64,000 nucleotides of DNA from Candidatus Poribacteria bacterium. GTDB lineage: Bacteria; Poribacteria; WGA-4E; WGA-3G. Where the stretch lies: positions 62,001-126,000 of the forward strand of contig JAJEDB010000039.1 in NCBI GenBank assembly GCA_022821725.1. The letters are read 5' to 3'. The position numbers and the translations under genes were made by a program. Below are positions 50,209-58,119 of this stretch, in pieces. The notes under the pieces are model-generated. The model made no database searches. It was not told the origin of the DNA and was given only the letters and a program-made list of their open reading frames with translations. Numbering within the stretch: position 1 is the first letter of the stretch; each line of letters begins with the position of its first letter.

Positions 50209-50230
50209 GTAGGAGGGATTTGTAATCCCG
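50209..50230 (+). repeat. REP-like hairpin carrying the ribosome binding site of the next gene
   Basis: GTAGGA-GGGATT-TGT-AATCCC-G, the same plan as the REP-like hairpin at 12423. AGGAGG lies in its left arm, 14 nt from the ATG at 50231 in linear distance; folding the 6-bp hairpin would bring it closer or partly hide it. Confidence 0.6.
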
Positions 50231-51136
50231 ATGTCTCTGCGCATTCAGAAGGCAGTTATTCCTATTGCCGGATACGGGACACGCCTTTTTCCCGCAACGA
50301 AAGCCGTGCCAAAAGCACTCTTTCCAATTATCGCTCAGGATGGTATCGCAAAGCCGATCATTCAGCTGATTATTGAGGAGGCGCTAACGGCAGGTGTGGA
50401 AGAGGTGTGTCTCGTTGCCCAACCCCAGCAGGTCGAGCCGATTGCCGACTATTTTTCTGGCACCGTTGCGGATGCGATTCGCGAAAAGGCGGAATTAGCA
50501 GCGCAAGCAGATCGATTAGCGGAAATAGGCGAGAGATTGCATTTCGCTATTCAAGCAGCGCCGGAGGGTTTTGGACACGCCATCTATTGCGCAAAGGATT
50601 TCGCCGCGGGTGAACCTGTCATGATTCTGCTCGGGGATCACCTCTATATTTCCGAGTCAAATGTCTCTTGCGCGAAACAATTGGCGGATGTCTATGCACA
50701 GGTTGGGCAATCTGTCACGAGTCTGGATCTCTGTCATGAGAGCGAACTCTCACTCAACGGCATCGTTCACGGTAGTCCTTCTCCTGAATCTCCAAGAATT
50801 TTTACGTTAGCACAAATCTCCGAAAAGCCGACGGTCGAGTTCGCGCAGGAACACCTCCGTATTGAGGGTGTTCCTGATCAACAATACCTCTGCAACTTCG
50901 GCATTGACCTCCTCAACCCCCTCCTCTTTGATATTCTCGATTACAACTACAGACACCGAATTGTGACGCATGGAGAGATTCAACTGCGGGATGCGATGTC
51001 GGAAATGATAAAACGGGAAGGCATGTCCGGGTATCGCGTCGCAGGTAAACGTTACGATACAGGAAACCCACAAGACCTGCTGAAAACCGTGAATGCCTTT
51101 GGTCTCCACGGTCCCTATCGGAATGTCTTAATCTAA
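50231..51136 (+). CDS. GalU-like nucleotide-sugar pyrophosphorylase
   Basis: 301 residues. N-terminal nucleotide-binding signature AGYGTRLFPATKAVPK and KPIIQLIIEEALTAGVEEV, LLGDHLYI for the catalytic acidic pair, and GYRVAGKRYDTGNPQDLLK at the C-terminus, as in UTP-glucose-1-phosphate uridylyltransferases. It probably makes UDP-glucose or a related NDP-sugar, though insertions (DAIREKAELAAQADRL) differ from classic GalU. Its 3-prime end overlaps the convergent UPF0173 gene by 9 bp. Confidence 0.83.
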   Translation: MSLRIQKAVIPIAGYGTRLFPATKAVPKALFPIIAQDGIAKPIIQLIIEEALTAGVEEVCLVAQPQQVEPIADYFSGTVADAIREKAELAAQADRLAEIGERLHFAIQAAPEGFGHAIYCAKDFAAGEPVMILLGDHLYISESNVSCAKQLADVYAQVGQSVTSLDLCHESELSLNGIVHGSPSPESPRIFTLAQISEKPTVEFAQEHLRIEGVPDQQYLCNFGIDLLNPLLFDILDYNYRHRIVTHGEIQLRDAMSEMIKREGMSGYRVAGKRYDTGNPQDLLKTVNAFGLHGPYRNVLI

Positions 51137-51838
51137 TGTCTCCCCAACCGCTAACGAGATAATTTCTACATCCTGGGATGCCGTTAATTGTCGGAGTTCT
51201 TCGGGCGTTCCTGTCAATAGTGGGAAAGTGCCGTAATGGATGGGCAGAATCGCTGGAACATTGAGCAATTGTGCGGCGTAGGCGGCTTCACGCGGTCCCA
51301 TCGTGAAATGGTCACCAATCGGAAGTAATGCGAGGTCGGGTTGGTAAATCTCACCGATAATCCGCATATCCCCGAACACGTTCGTATCCCCGGCGTGGTA
51401 AATTTTGTATCCGTTTCCGAATTCGATGATATAGCCTGCGGGTTCACCCAGATAAACCGTTGTGCCGTCTTCCTCTGTGAAGCTGCTACTATGGTTTGCT
51501 GAGACCATTGTTGCTTTCACGCCGCCGACAGTGACAGTGCCACCCTTGTTCATACCGATCGTGTTCTCGACCCCCTGATTACCGAGCCATCCTGCAATTT
51601 CAACGATAGACACAACTGTCGGTGTATGTTTTTTTGCCAGTGGCACTGCATCGCTAATGTGATCCGCGTGTCCGTGTGTGATGAGGATAGCATCAAGGCG
51701 ATCAAAGGTCTTGAGCGCATCCGGACATACTGGGTTGTTGGTTACCCATGGATCTATGAGGAGTGTTTGTCCATCTGATTCGATTTTAAAGGTGGAGTGT
51801 CCGAGCCATGTCAGGCGGATACCATTGTTAAGCTGCAT
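51128..51838 (-). CDS. UPF0173 metal-dependent hydrolase
   Basis: 236-residue metallo-beta-lactamase-fold protein. The metal site is THGHADH with D-x-W in LLIDPWVTNNP and AGDTNVFGDM, and the late histidine in LPIHYGTFP. This is the UPF0173/YtkL group, thought to be hydrolases of unknown substrate. It overlaps the upstream SelA-like gene by 11 bp, so the two are translationally coupled, and the convergent gene at 51136 by 9 bp. Confidence 0.9.
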   Translation of the reverse strand: MQLNNGIRLTWLGHSTFKIESDGQTLLIDPWVTNNPVCPDALKTFDRLDAILITHGHADHISDAVPLAKKHTPTVVSIVEIAGWLGNQGVENTIGMNKGGTVTVGGVKATMVSANHSSSFTEEDGTTVYLGEPAGYIIEFGNGYKIYHAGDTNVFGDMRIIGEIYQPDLALLPIGDHFTMGPREAAYAAQLLNVPAILPIHYGTFPLLTGTPEELRQLTASQDVEIISLAVGETLD

Positions 51839-52946
51839 TGAGAATTTCCTTTAGTCTTTGGGCGATGATTTCTACCTCTCCGGGCATTAGCGTTTGTCCA
51901 TTGATAATAATGCTATTTTCTCCTGATCCTGGAAGGTCAATCGAGGGTTCACCTTCTGCGAGTTGCTGAAGGATTTCGTTCCGTGTGATACCGAGGTGTT
52001 CTGCATCAAATCGAATTTCAGTGCGGGGCATCGGCTGTCCGGCTTCGGAAGGGAAGATACGATGGACTGTAACGCCTTGGATGTCCGAGAACACTTCGTC
52101 GTAGTAGGTAACCTGATCCTCGTAGGACTGCTGTAATTTATCGTGATCTTGATCCAGATACCATTCGACGGCGGTAAGGAGTCCTACCAACTCTTCTTTT
52201 CCCACCTTCATTCCCCTGCCGATAAAGGGATGTGGGGGTCCGTTGAAGGCGATAGCCTCAATCAGTGATTTTTTCCCGACAATTAACCCACTACTCTGCG
52301 GTCCGCATAAGCCTTTCCCGCCGCTAAAGAGTGCCAGATCAGCACCCATCTGCGTGAAACGCCATAAGTTTTCAGGGGGTGGTAGTTGTGCCGCGGCATC
52401 AACAATGAGGGGGATACTGTGCCTTTTCGCAATCGAGATGGCTTCCTCGTAAGGCACCCAGAGGTGTTCTCTGCTGGGGTTCGCGAAGTAGAAGATCGCG
52501 GCGGTCTTCTCCGTAATGGCGTTTTCTAACTCGCCAGGAGTCGTTCCGTTTTCGTCTCCTATCTCTACAAATGTGACACCGACCTGCCGAACGGCGTAAT
52601 CGTATCCGACACGACCGTGACGATGCACAATCACTTCACTTTTCATTGACGGATCAAGGTGAGGCAGTTTTTCACGCTTGTCAGGGTCAAGTCCGGTGAT
52701 ACATGCAGCAGTGCTGAGTGTCAAAGCAGCGGCAGCACCGCAGGAGACATACGCCGCTTCGTTGTGGGTGAGTTTCGCAATCTCTTCCCCGACCCGTTTT
52801 TGGAGTTCGATGATGTCTACAAAATGCTTGGCAGCGTCCGCCATTGCAGCGACGACCTCAGTTGGCATGATTGAGCCACCGAGTCGTGTGAGCGTCGCGT
52901 TGCCGTTAATGACTGTGCGAATGCCTAAGCGTTTGTAGATATTCAT
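51828..52946 (-). CDS. SelA-like PLP-dependent enzyme
   Basis: 372 residues, fold-type I PLP enzyme of the SelA-like/DgaE group (seryl-tRNA selenium transferase relatives that act as amino-sugar ammonia-lyases). Family segments: YKRLGIRTVINGNATLTRLGG, AAYVSCGAAAALTLS, PLIVDAAAQLPP, and the PLP lysine in FSGGKGLCGPQSSG. No tRNA-Sec genes or selB are nearby, so a metabolic lyase or aminotransferase is more likely than selenocysteine synthesis. Coupled to the UPF0173 gene. Confidence 0.88.
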   Translation of the reverse strand: MNIYKRLGIRTVINGNATLTRLGGSIMPTEVVAAMADAAKHFVDIIELQKRVGEEIAKLTHNEAAYVSCGAAAALTLSTAACITGLDPDKREKLPHLDPSMKSEVIVHRHGRVGYDYAVRQVGVTFVEIGDENGTTPGELENAITEKTAAIFYFANPSREHLWVPYEEAISIAKRHSIPLIVDAAAQLPPPENLWRFTQMGADLALFSGGKGLCGPQSSGLIVGKKSLIEAIAFNGPPHPFIGRGMKVGKEELVGLLTAVEWYLDQDHDKLQQSYEDQVTYYDEVFSDIQGVTVHRIFPSEAGQPMPRTEIRFDAEHLGITRNEILQQLAEGEPSIDLPGSGENSIIINGQTLMPGEVEIIAQRLKEILNAA

Positions 52947-53003
52947 TTTTTAATGGATTTTTGAAAAAAATCCGAACCGAGAACCATTCCCTCTGAAAGC
53001 TAT

Positions 53004-53816
53004 TTACCCGACTTCCTCACCGTCTAATTTACCGACGTGGAGATCGATCTCATCGCGCGACTCAATCTTATCCACCTTACCATCCGCCATGTGGAAAATG
53101 CGATCGGAGACATCTAACATCTTGTGATCGTGTGTTGCGGTGATGATGGTTACGCCGTTTTCAGCATTGAGTCGACGGAGTAAGGCAATGATTTCGAGTC
53201 CGGTTTTGGTGTCCAAGTTTCCGGTCGGCTCATCGGCGAGAACAATTGCGGGATCGTTTGCAAGCGAACGTGCAATTGCGACGCGCTGTTGTTGTCCACC
53301 GGAGAGCTCTAACGGCTTGTGTTGCACGCGGTCACCGAGTCCGACGAGTGTAAGGAGGTCAACGCCTTTCTCTCTGCTTTCGTCTGCACTCATACCCGCG
53401 AAGATCATCGGAAGTGAAACGTTTTCGAGTGCCGTCATAACTGGAATGAGATTGAACGATTGAAAGATATAGCCGATCTTCCGACAGCGGAGCCATGCGA
53501 GTTCATACGCGTCAAGTTGTGCAATGTCCACCTCGTCAATGTAGACTCTGCCCTCGGTCGGTTTGTCTAAGCCACCGATCATGTTGAAAAGTGTCGATTT
53601 CCCTGAACCGGAGGGACCCATGATAGAGATGTACTCACCACGTTGGATTTGGAAATTGACACCGCGGAGAGCATCCACGGTCTGCGTTCCCATCTCATAC
53701 CGCTTGATAAGGTTCCGGACGCGAACTGTGTTTTCCTTCGGAAGGATGCGTTGGAACTTTTCTGGTGTTTCGGCGAGAATTGCGGCAACATCGCCTATTT
53801 CTGTTGGTGTATTCAT
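53004..53816 (-). CDS. LolD/MacB-type ABC ATPase
   Basis: 270 residues. Walker A GPSGSGKST, Q-loop YIFQSFNLIPVM, signature LSGGQQQRVAIARSL, Walker B IVLADEPTGNLD, H-loop ATHDHKML. An extra N-terminal segment of about 30 residues (DVAAILAETPEKFQRILP) precedes the domain. It starts 4 nt after the PqqD-like gene stop and is the last gene of the minus-strand operon; the giant FtsX-type protein upstream is the most likely membrane partner. Confidence 0.93.
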   Translation of the reverse strand: MNTPTEIGDVAAILAETPEKFQRILPKENTVRVRNLIKRYEMGTQTVDALRGVNFQIQRGEYISIMGPSGSGKSTLFNMIGGLDKPTEGRVYIDEVDIAQLDAYELAWLRCRKIGYIFQSFNLIPVMTALENVSLPMIFAGMSADESREKGVDLLTLVGLGDRVQHKPLELSGGQQQRVAIARSLANDPAIVLADEPTGNLDTKTGLEIIALLRRLNAENGVTIITATHDHKMLDVSDRIFHMADGKVDKIESRDEIDLHVGKLDGEEVG

Positions 53817-53819
53817 TTT

Positions 53820-54293
53820 TTAATTATTCCTTCTCTGTAGAAATCCAAAAATGCCCTGTTTTTCGGGTTCCGGTTCCGGGGTTACAGGGGTGTTCTGTTG
53901 ACGGTCCGGAATGGCGAATCCTATGAAATTCCGTTTGCCAAGCTGCTGCATAAACGTAAAGAGGGACGTTTCCGCTTCTTTCCGAGTCAACTGGTACTGT
54001 TTTTGGACCCCCTTTATAATCTGTGAAATGGTATGCTTACCGTCGCACATCTGCCACACATAAGTCCCGATAGAGTCTAAGACAATAACCCTTTTATCGG
54101 GGAGCATAAAGAGTTTACTGGCGAGTCGGATCCAGAGTTTGTCTTTCTGGGGAACAACGAGTGAGGCTTCGCCTTTGTCGTCTGTCTCCCAGTTTATCAA
54201 CTGGTTCCGAACAGGGAACGACTTCATAAGCCGAGTCCGATCCATATCCGGACGTTTCTTAAGTTTGAGGGCGTATAGAATTCTGTTTAGCAT
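53820..54293 (-). CDS. PqqD-like protein
   Basis: 157 residues with a PqqD-type winged helix (about 60-135: LFMLPDKRVIVLDSIGTYVW, CDGKHTISQIIKGVQKQYQL, EAETSLFTFMQQLGKRNFIGF). PqqD-like domains bind precursor peptides in RiPP pathways, but this subtype occurs beside FtsX/ATPase genes without an evident peptide. The C-terminus is a Pro/Glu linker ending FGFLQRRNN. No Shine-Dalgarno; the start lies just downstream of a heptamer-type repeat. Confidence 0.78.
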   Translation of the reverse strand: MLNRILYALKLKKRPDMDRTRLMKSFPVRNQLINWETDDKGEASLVVPQKDKLWIRLASKLFMLPDKRVIVLDSIGTYVWQMCDGKHTISQIIKGVQKQYQLTRKEAETSLFTFMQQLGKRNFIGFAIPDRQQNTPVTPEPEPEKQGIFGFLQRRNN

Positions 54294-54325
54294 AATGGTT
54301 TTCGGTTCGCCTGCTACGCAGGCTT

Positions 54326-54473
54326 TCGGTTATCGGTTGTCAGTTAAGAGGTTTCTTGTAAAAATCTGCGCCACTTTGGAATATTCCCACAGAGGGTGAA
54401 TTGTTACCCAACGCCTCCTGTAACCGATAACTGATAACCGAAAGGATTTTTGAAAAAAATCCATACTGACAAC
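54326..54473. repeat. Heptamer-type inverted repeat, long copy
   Basis: The left arm CGGTTATCGGTTGTCAGTTAAG (54327 on) and the right arms TAACCGATAACTGATAACCG and CTGACAACTA enclose a spacer of about 70 nt. A GCCTGC-TAC-GCAGGC hairpin precedes it at 54308-54323. It spans the whole gap between the genes at 53820 and 54473. Confidence 0.6.
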
Positions 54474-55522
54474 TACTCGTGGTATTTAATACTTTCAGCA
54501 ACCTTTTGAACGGTCGAACGCGCATCGATACTGCCGACGGACTGGATGACATAGATACGGTTGGACTGATTGCACCGCCATAGATGAAACACAAGTGCCG
54601 TTCTCTTGGATAGCTTATCAAGCATCAGCACGGGACTGAACGGCACACCATCATAGAGCCGTGTTTGTTCCCCGATAAGCGTCAGACATTCATCCGCCGA
54701 ATCTGTGTCAGATGTTACTTCGAATCCGTAGCCACGAATCGCTTTTGCGTATTTGGCGCGAAACCATGTCTCTAATGGATTTGGGGCATCTTTATAGTCG
54801 CTCAGCATCACCTCTGCGGGTCCGTATCGTTCCACACTCAGGCTCCCTTTGTCGGGTACGACCGAGGTTACTTCGCTTCTACGATCTTCTAAAGAACCAT
54901 TATTTCGTAGACGGTTGCTTGCCAGTTTCGCAAGCCGTACCGCACTCTGAAAGCGGACGGGTTTTGCAACGAAGGCGAACAACAGGTAGCCACTGAGCAG
55001 TTTCTGACGTTCCAGCTTGTATTCTTTTGGCACCCCTAACTTAAGCCCGTAAGCACTCCACAACGTTAGGGGTGCGTCCCCGCGGTCTGCAATTGATTCA
55101 AAAACCCGAAGGACCGTAGGTCGCCAATTCTCTTTGAGCCGTCCCATCACCTGCACGATCGTAATCCGTTTCCCGGTGTGAAAAATCAGCCCACTTGCAC
55201 GGATACTCCCCTTCCAACTAAAACCGAGAACGGTGCGTCCCTCAAAAAATTCCTCTTCTTTGATGAAATTAACGTTCCGACGGAAGGAGAGTTCGGTCCC
55301 CTTCTTATACGTCTTTCGGATCAGCTTGAAGTATTCGTCGAGCGTCGCGTGGAGATCCGGCTTTTTGCGTCGGGTATGTGCCCATTTGAGTTCAAGGCGA
55401 GGCATCTCTGGATCGTCAAGTCGGAGATATCCTGTTTTCTGGTCTCCGCTAAGCCCACTCAGTTCCCATGTCGTGGGAATCTCCAGTTCTATGCCTGCCC
55501 ACCCAAAAACAGTCCATTCCAT
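54473..55522 (-). CDS. Two-domain protein of unknown function
   Basis: 349 residues, no signal peptide. Two tandem domains of about 150-160 residues share a pattern resembling DUF1795/PsbP-like folds: GWAGIELEIPTTWEL in the first and AYGLKLGVPKEYKLER in the second, each followed by beta strands and a closing IVQVMGRLKE or IYVIQSVGSI. No catalytic motif. Located between the OPT-like transporter and the PqqD-like gene in the same direction. No Shine-Dalgarno; a heptamer-type repeat arm lies 9 nt upstream. Confidence 0.65.
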   Translation of the reverse strand: MEWTVFGWAGIELEIPTTWELSGLSGDQKTGYLRLDDPEMPRLELKWAHTRRKKPDLHATLDEYFKLIRKTYKKGTELSFRRNVNFIKEEEFFEGRTVLGFSWKGSIRASGLIFHTGKRITIVQVMGRLKENWRPTVLRVFESIADRGDAPLTLWSAYGLKLGVPKEYKLERQKLLSGYLLFAFVAKPVRFQSAVRLAKLASNRLRNNGSLEDRRSEVTSVVPDKGSLSVERYGPAEVMLSDYKDAPNPLETWFRAKYAKAIRGYGFEVTSDTDSADECLTLIGEQTRLYDGVPFSPVLMLDKLSKRTALVFHLWRCNQSNRIYVIQSVGSIDARSTVQKVAESIKYHE

Positions 55523-55530
55523 TTTTTTAT

Positions 55531-55552
55531 AGTTGTCAGTTGTCAGTTAAAG
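55531..55552. repeat. Heptamer-type repeat arm
   Basis: AGTTGTCAGTTGTCAGTTAA, two and a half GTTGTCA units, just upstream of the start codon at 55522. Confidence 0.55.
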
Positions 55553-55560
55553 AAGTTTGC

Positions 55561-55647
55561 AAGTGTTCTAAAGTTTACAAGTGAGGAAGTTAAAAGCGAC
55601 AACAACAGTCTGTGCAACTTCGCAACTTCACAGATTTTAGAACACTT
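55561..55647. repeat. Inverted repeat between OPT-like and two-domain genes
   Basis: AAGTGTTCTAAA and TTTAGAACACTT are exact 12-bp arms around 63 nt that contain an inner CTGTG/CACAG pair. It may be the terminator of the OPT-like gene (stop at 55674) or a small mobile repeat. Confidence 0.5.
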
Positions 55648-55673
55648 TACAACTTTCTACCAAAAAGGTAAAA

Positions 55674-57662
55674 TTAAAACGGTTTGACAATTACGGCTTT
55701 GGAGACAAGTGCAATTGCAACAGTTCCCATACCGATAAGACCCACGCCGCAGGCAAATCCAGCAGCAAGTACCGGGTTGTACATATACCAACGCCGCATC
55801 CCAAATCGCTTGATCATGTAGAACCGTCCAATAACCGCACCGAGCAGCCGTGTAACTATACTTCCTGGATCCGCGCCGATGCCGCCGACAATACCGTAGA
55901 ACCACATTGAGGGGAGTTTAAATACCCACAACATTCCATAGATTGCGAGGCTTCCAGTAAACCCGGCAGCGATGTAATCCCCCCGAATCGCTTGAAGCAT
56001 CTGACTGTTTCCGTCCCGCAGCGACGTTTTCCAAAGACACTCATTTGTGGCGTTAATGGGCCACATCATCTGTGCGAATGGATACTGTGCACTGGGGATA
56101 GGCGCAATCTTCCAGATAAAGTGAAGCACTACAATTCCACTGACAAGTAGAATCGGCATAATCAGCAGTGTACCCGCGAGATTTGACGTAAAGGTCGTTC
56201 CTGTCAATTCAAGGACTCGCCAACTCTGGGTGCCGCGTCCATAGTCCTCGTCTGGGAGTGGCGCGAACCAGATATCTATCTCTTCATAGCGACTTAAAAT
56301 AAAGGTGATTTCATGTAGATACGGTATTTCAAAAAGGTCGCGTCCCAACACACCGAAGGTTCGGGCTGTAATATACGAATTGATCGGTGTATATAGGAAA
56401 GCATAACCTAACAGGAAACTCAACGGGAAATTCGGGACCATCCAGTGAATGAGCCATACAAATCCGCCCATACCGATGAGCCACATTAATCCCATCAACC
56501 ATATTGGGAAATCCCCACGATTCGGCGGTGGTGCGAAGGAACCGCGTTCGCCTGCAGCTTTTTGGGCTCTCCGCATTTTAAAGAGCATCGGCACTGAAGC
56601 CGCCATCCCTACAACTGCGAAACTAAAGGATTTTCCCATGCCGCCGCTCTGCCAGAAATCCAGTCTATTGAACAACTCAACACCGCGGACATCCAAACCC
56701 GGACTCCACTGGTGGAGAATCTCATACCGGTACAGAATCTGTGGATTCAAGATAAATTGTGTTGCCATTGCTGCGATAAATTCTGTCACCACAATCGGGA
56801 ACGGCAGCACGAACCCGAAGAGCATCTGTCCGAAGTCAGTTCGGAAGGCGAAAACACCAGTAGGTGCGAAACCTTCTATGCTCTGTGTGAAATCTATCCA
56901 CGGGATCTTCAGAATCTGAATCGGCTGGCTCATCATGACACCGGTGAGTGAAGGCACACCGATATAGAGGAACCCCCAAATGAGTCCTGCCATGGAACCG
57001 ATAGAGAAAACACGCCATCGCCAGGTTTCTTCTTTACCTGTCGTTTCTGCGAGCGCAGTTGCCCCCTGAGCACTAATCGGTGCCATTGGGTATGGAAGTC
57101 GTTCAAGATCTGCCGTGAGTCGGAACAGAATATACTGTCCACTGACAAAACGCAGGGTTCCGAGCAGTTTTCCTATCAGGTAGATGCCGATAGGCAGAAA
57201 CCAGTCTGGATGTATGAGACTTCGCGTGAGCACGCCAACGGAATCGCCTGCTGGCACAATCCACTCTGGGATTTTGTCGGCGATTTCATAGGAAGCTGCT
57301 TGTGGCGTATTAATAAAGTAAGCGTACCAAATAAAGTTTCGGTACTGAAGTCCACTTCCGACAGCTGCACCTGTTAATCCGAGGAGCATATAAAGCTCCT
57401 GCCGTCGGGCAGTTGTAAAGGAACGCCGCGCGAGCTCAGTGAATAGAATAACGGCAACCCAAGGTGCTGCACCAGCACCGGATTCGCCGGATACATAACT
57501 GAGATAAATGGAACCTGGCATCATCAGCAAGCCAACGAAAAGTGCTCCAACAAACACCTTAATCGTTAGTCCCGACTCAAAGGTCCGAATACCACCTTCA
57601 ATGTCGTATCGCTGTGCCCACGCTTGCCATTCATCTGCTTGTGATACTCTTTCTCTCGCCAA
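55674..57662 (-). CDS. OPT-superfamily-like membrane transporter
   Basis: 662 residues from a TTG at 57660-57662 with AAGGAG 10 nt upstream. About 14 membrane segments. LFRLTADLERLPYPMAPISAQG and the NPVLAAGFACGVGLIGMG end resemble the oligopeptide-transporter superfamily, of the DUF6784/DUF6785 type as I remember it. It may move peptides or metal chelates. It follows a small membrane-protein gene and precedes the two-domain gene in the operon. Confidence 0.72.
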   Translation of the reverse strand: MARERVSQADEWQAWAQRYDIEGGIRTFESGLTIKVFVGALFVGLLMMPGSIYLSYVSGESGAGAAPWVAVILFTELARRSFTTARRQELYMLLGLTGAAVGSGLQYRNFIWYAYFINTPQAASYEIADKIPEWIVPAGDSVGVLTRSLIHPDWFLPIGIYLIGKLLGTLRFVSGQYILFRLTADLERLPYPMAPISAQGATALAETTGKEETWRWRVFSIGSMAGLIWGFLYIGVPSLTGVMMSQPIQILKIPWIDFTQSIEGFAPTGVFAFRTDFGQMLFGFVLPFPIVVTEFIAAMATQFILNPQILYRYEILHQWSPGLDVRGVELFNRLDFWQSGGMGKSFSFAVVGMAASVPMLFKMRRAQKAAGERGSFAPPPNRGDFPIWLMGLMWLIGMGGFVWLIHWMVPNFPLSFLLGYAFLYTPINSYITARTFGVLGRDLFEIPYLHEITFILSRYEEIDIWFAPLPDEDYGRGTQSWRVLELTGTTFTSNLAGTLLIMPILLVSGIVVLHFIWKIAPIPSAQYPFAQMMWPINATNECLWKTSLRDGNSQMLQAIRGDYIAAGFTGSLAIYGMLWVFKLPSMWFYGIVGGIGADPGSIVTRLLGAVIGRFYMIKRFGMRRWYMYNPVLAAGFACGVGLIGMGTVAIALVSKAVIVKPF

Positions 57663-57691
57663 ATTGAATGTTCTCCTTCCATTAGTTTTAA

Positions 57692-57755
57692 TAGTTGTCG
57701 GTTCGATTTTTTCTTGCGAAAAAACTAACGGATAACTGCTAAAACTGACAACTAA
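57692..57755. repeat. Heptamer-type inverted repeat, short copy
   Basis: TAGTTGTCGGTT (57692 on) and AACTGACAACTA face each other, with an inner TTTTTTCTTGCGAAAAAA hairpin (57708-57725). It spans the gap between the OPT-like gene start and the small membrane protein stop. Confidence 0.6.
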
Positions 57756-57937
57756 TCCTTCTCCTCACCTGAGTCTTCGGTGTCTCGTAGCTCTTCCCAG
57801 AAATGTGCGCAGAAAATACCAACCGTCAGCACAAGGGCTGAGAACATCTGCCATTGCCAACGTCCTTCGAGAGCGAAAATACTAAACAGCCATAAGAAGG
57901 TGCCAATGATGATAATAAGACTTGCTAATTTTTCCAT
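57752..57937 (-). CDS. Small membrane protein
   Basis: 61 residues, two predicted membrane segments (LASLIIIIGTFLWLFSIFAL and FSALVLTVGIFCAHFW) and an acidic cytoplasmic tail (EELRDTEDSGEEKD). No family recognised and only a weak ribosome binding site. Its position between the giant FtsX-type gene and the OPT-like gene on the same strand supports it being real. It could be an accessory subunit of either. Confidence 0.6.
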   Translation of the reverse strand: MEKLASLIIIIGTFLWLFSIFALEGRWQWQMFSALVLTVGIFCAHFWEELRDTEDSGEEKD

Positions 57938-58022
57938 TTTTCTAACTATAGTCCTCTACACAGATACCGCCCCTACGGGCTAAGATAACGTTGTGCTTCT
58001 TACAAACATTAAACCAAAAGTG

Positions 58023-58119
58023 TAGCCTGCAACAATACGCAGAAACACCCAAGCAAATTCTCTGAAAGAATGGTTAAATCCCTCATCGCGTTGTTCTTCC
58101 GCAAGGTATAATTAAATTA
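58023..58119 (+). repeat. Composite CCGCAAGG element, copy C
   Basis: Begins GTAGCCTGCAACAATACGCA, continues AGAAACACCCAAGCAAA, lacks the closing GCAGGC, and ends TTCCGCAAGGTATAATTAAA at the stop codon (58117-58119) of the giant minus-strand gene. Confidence 0.68.
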
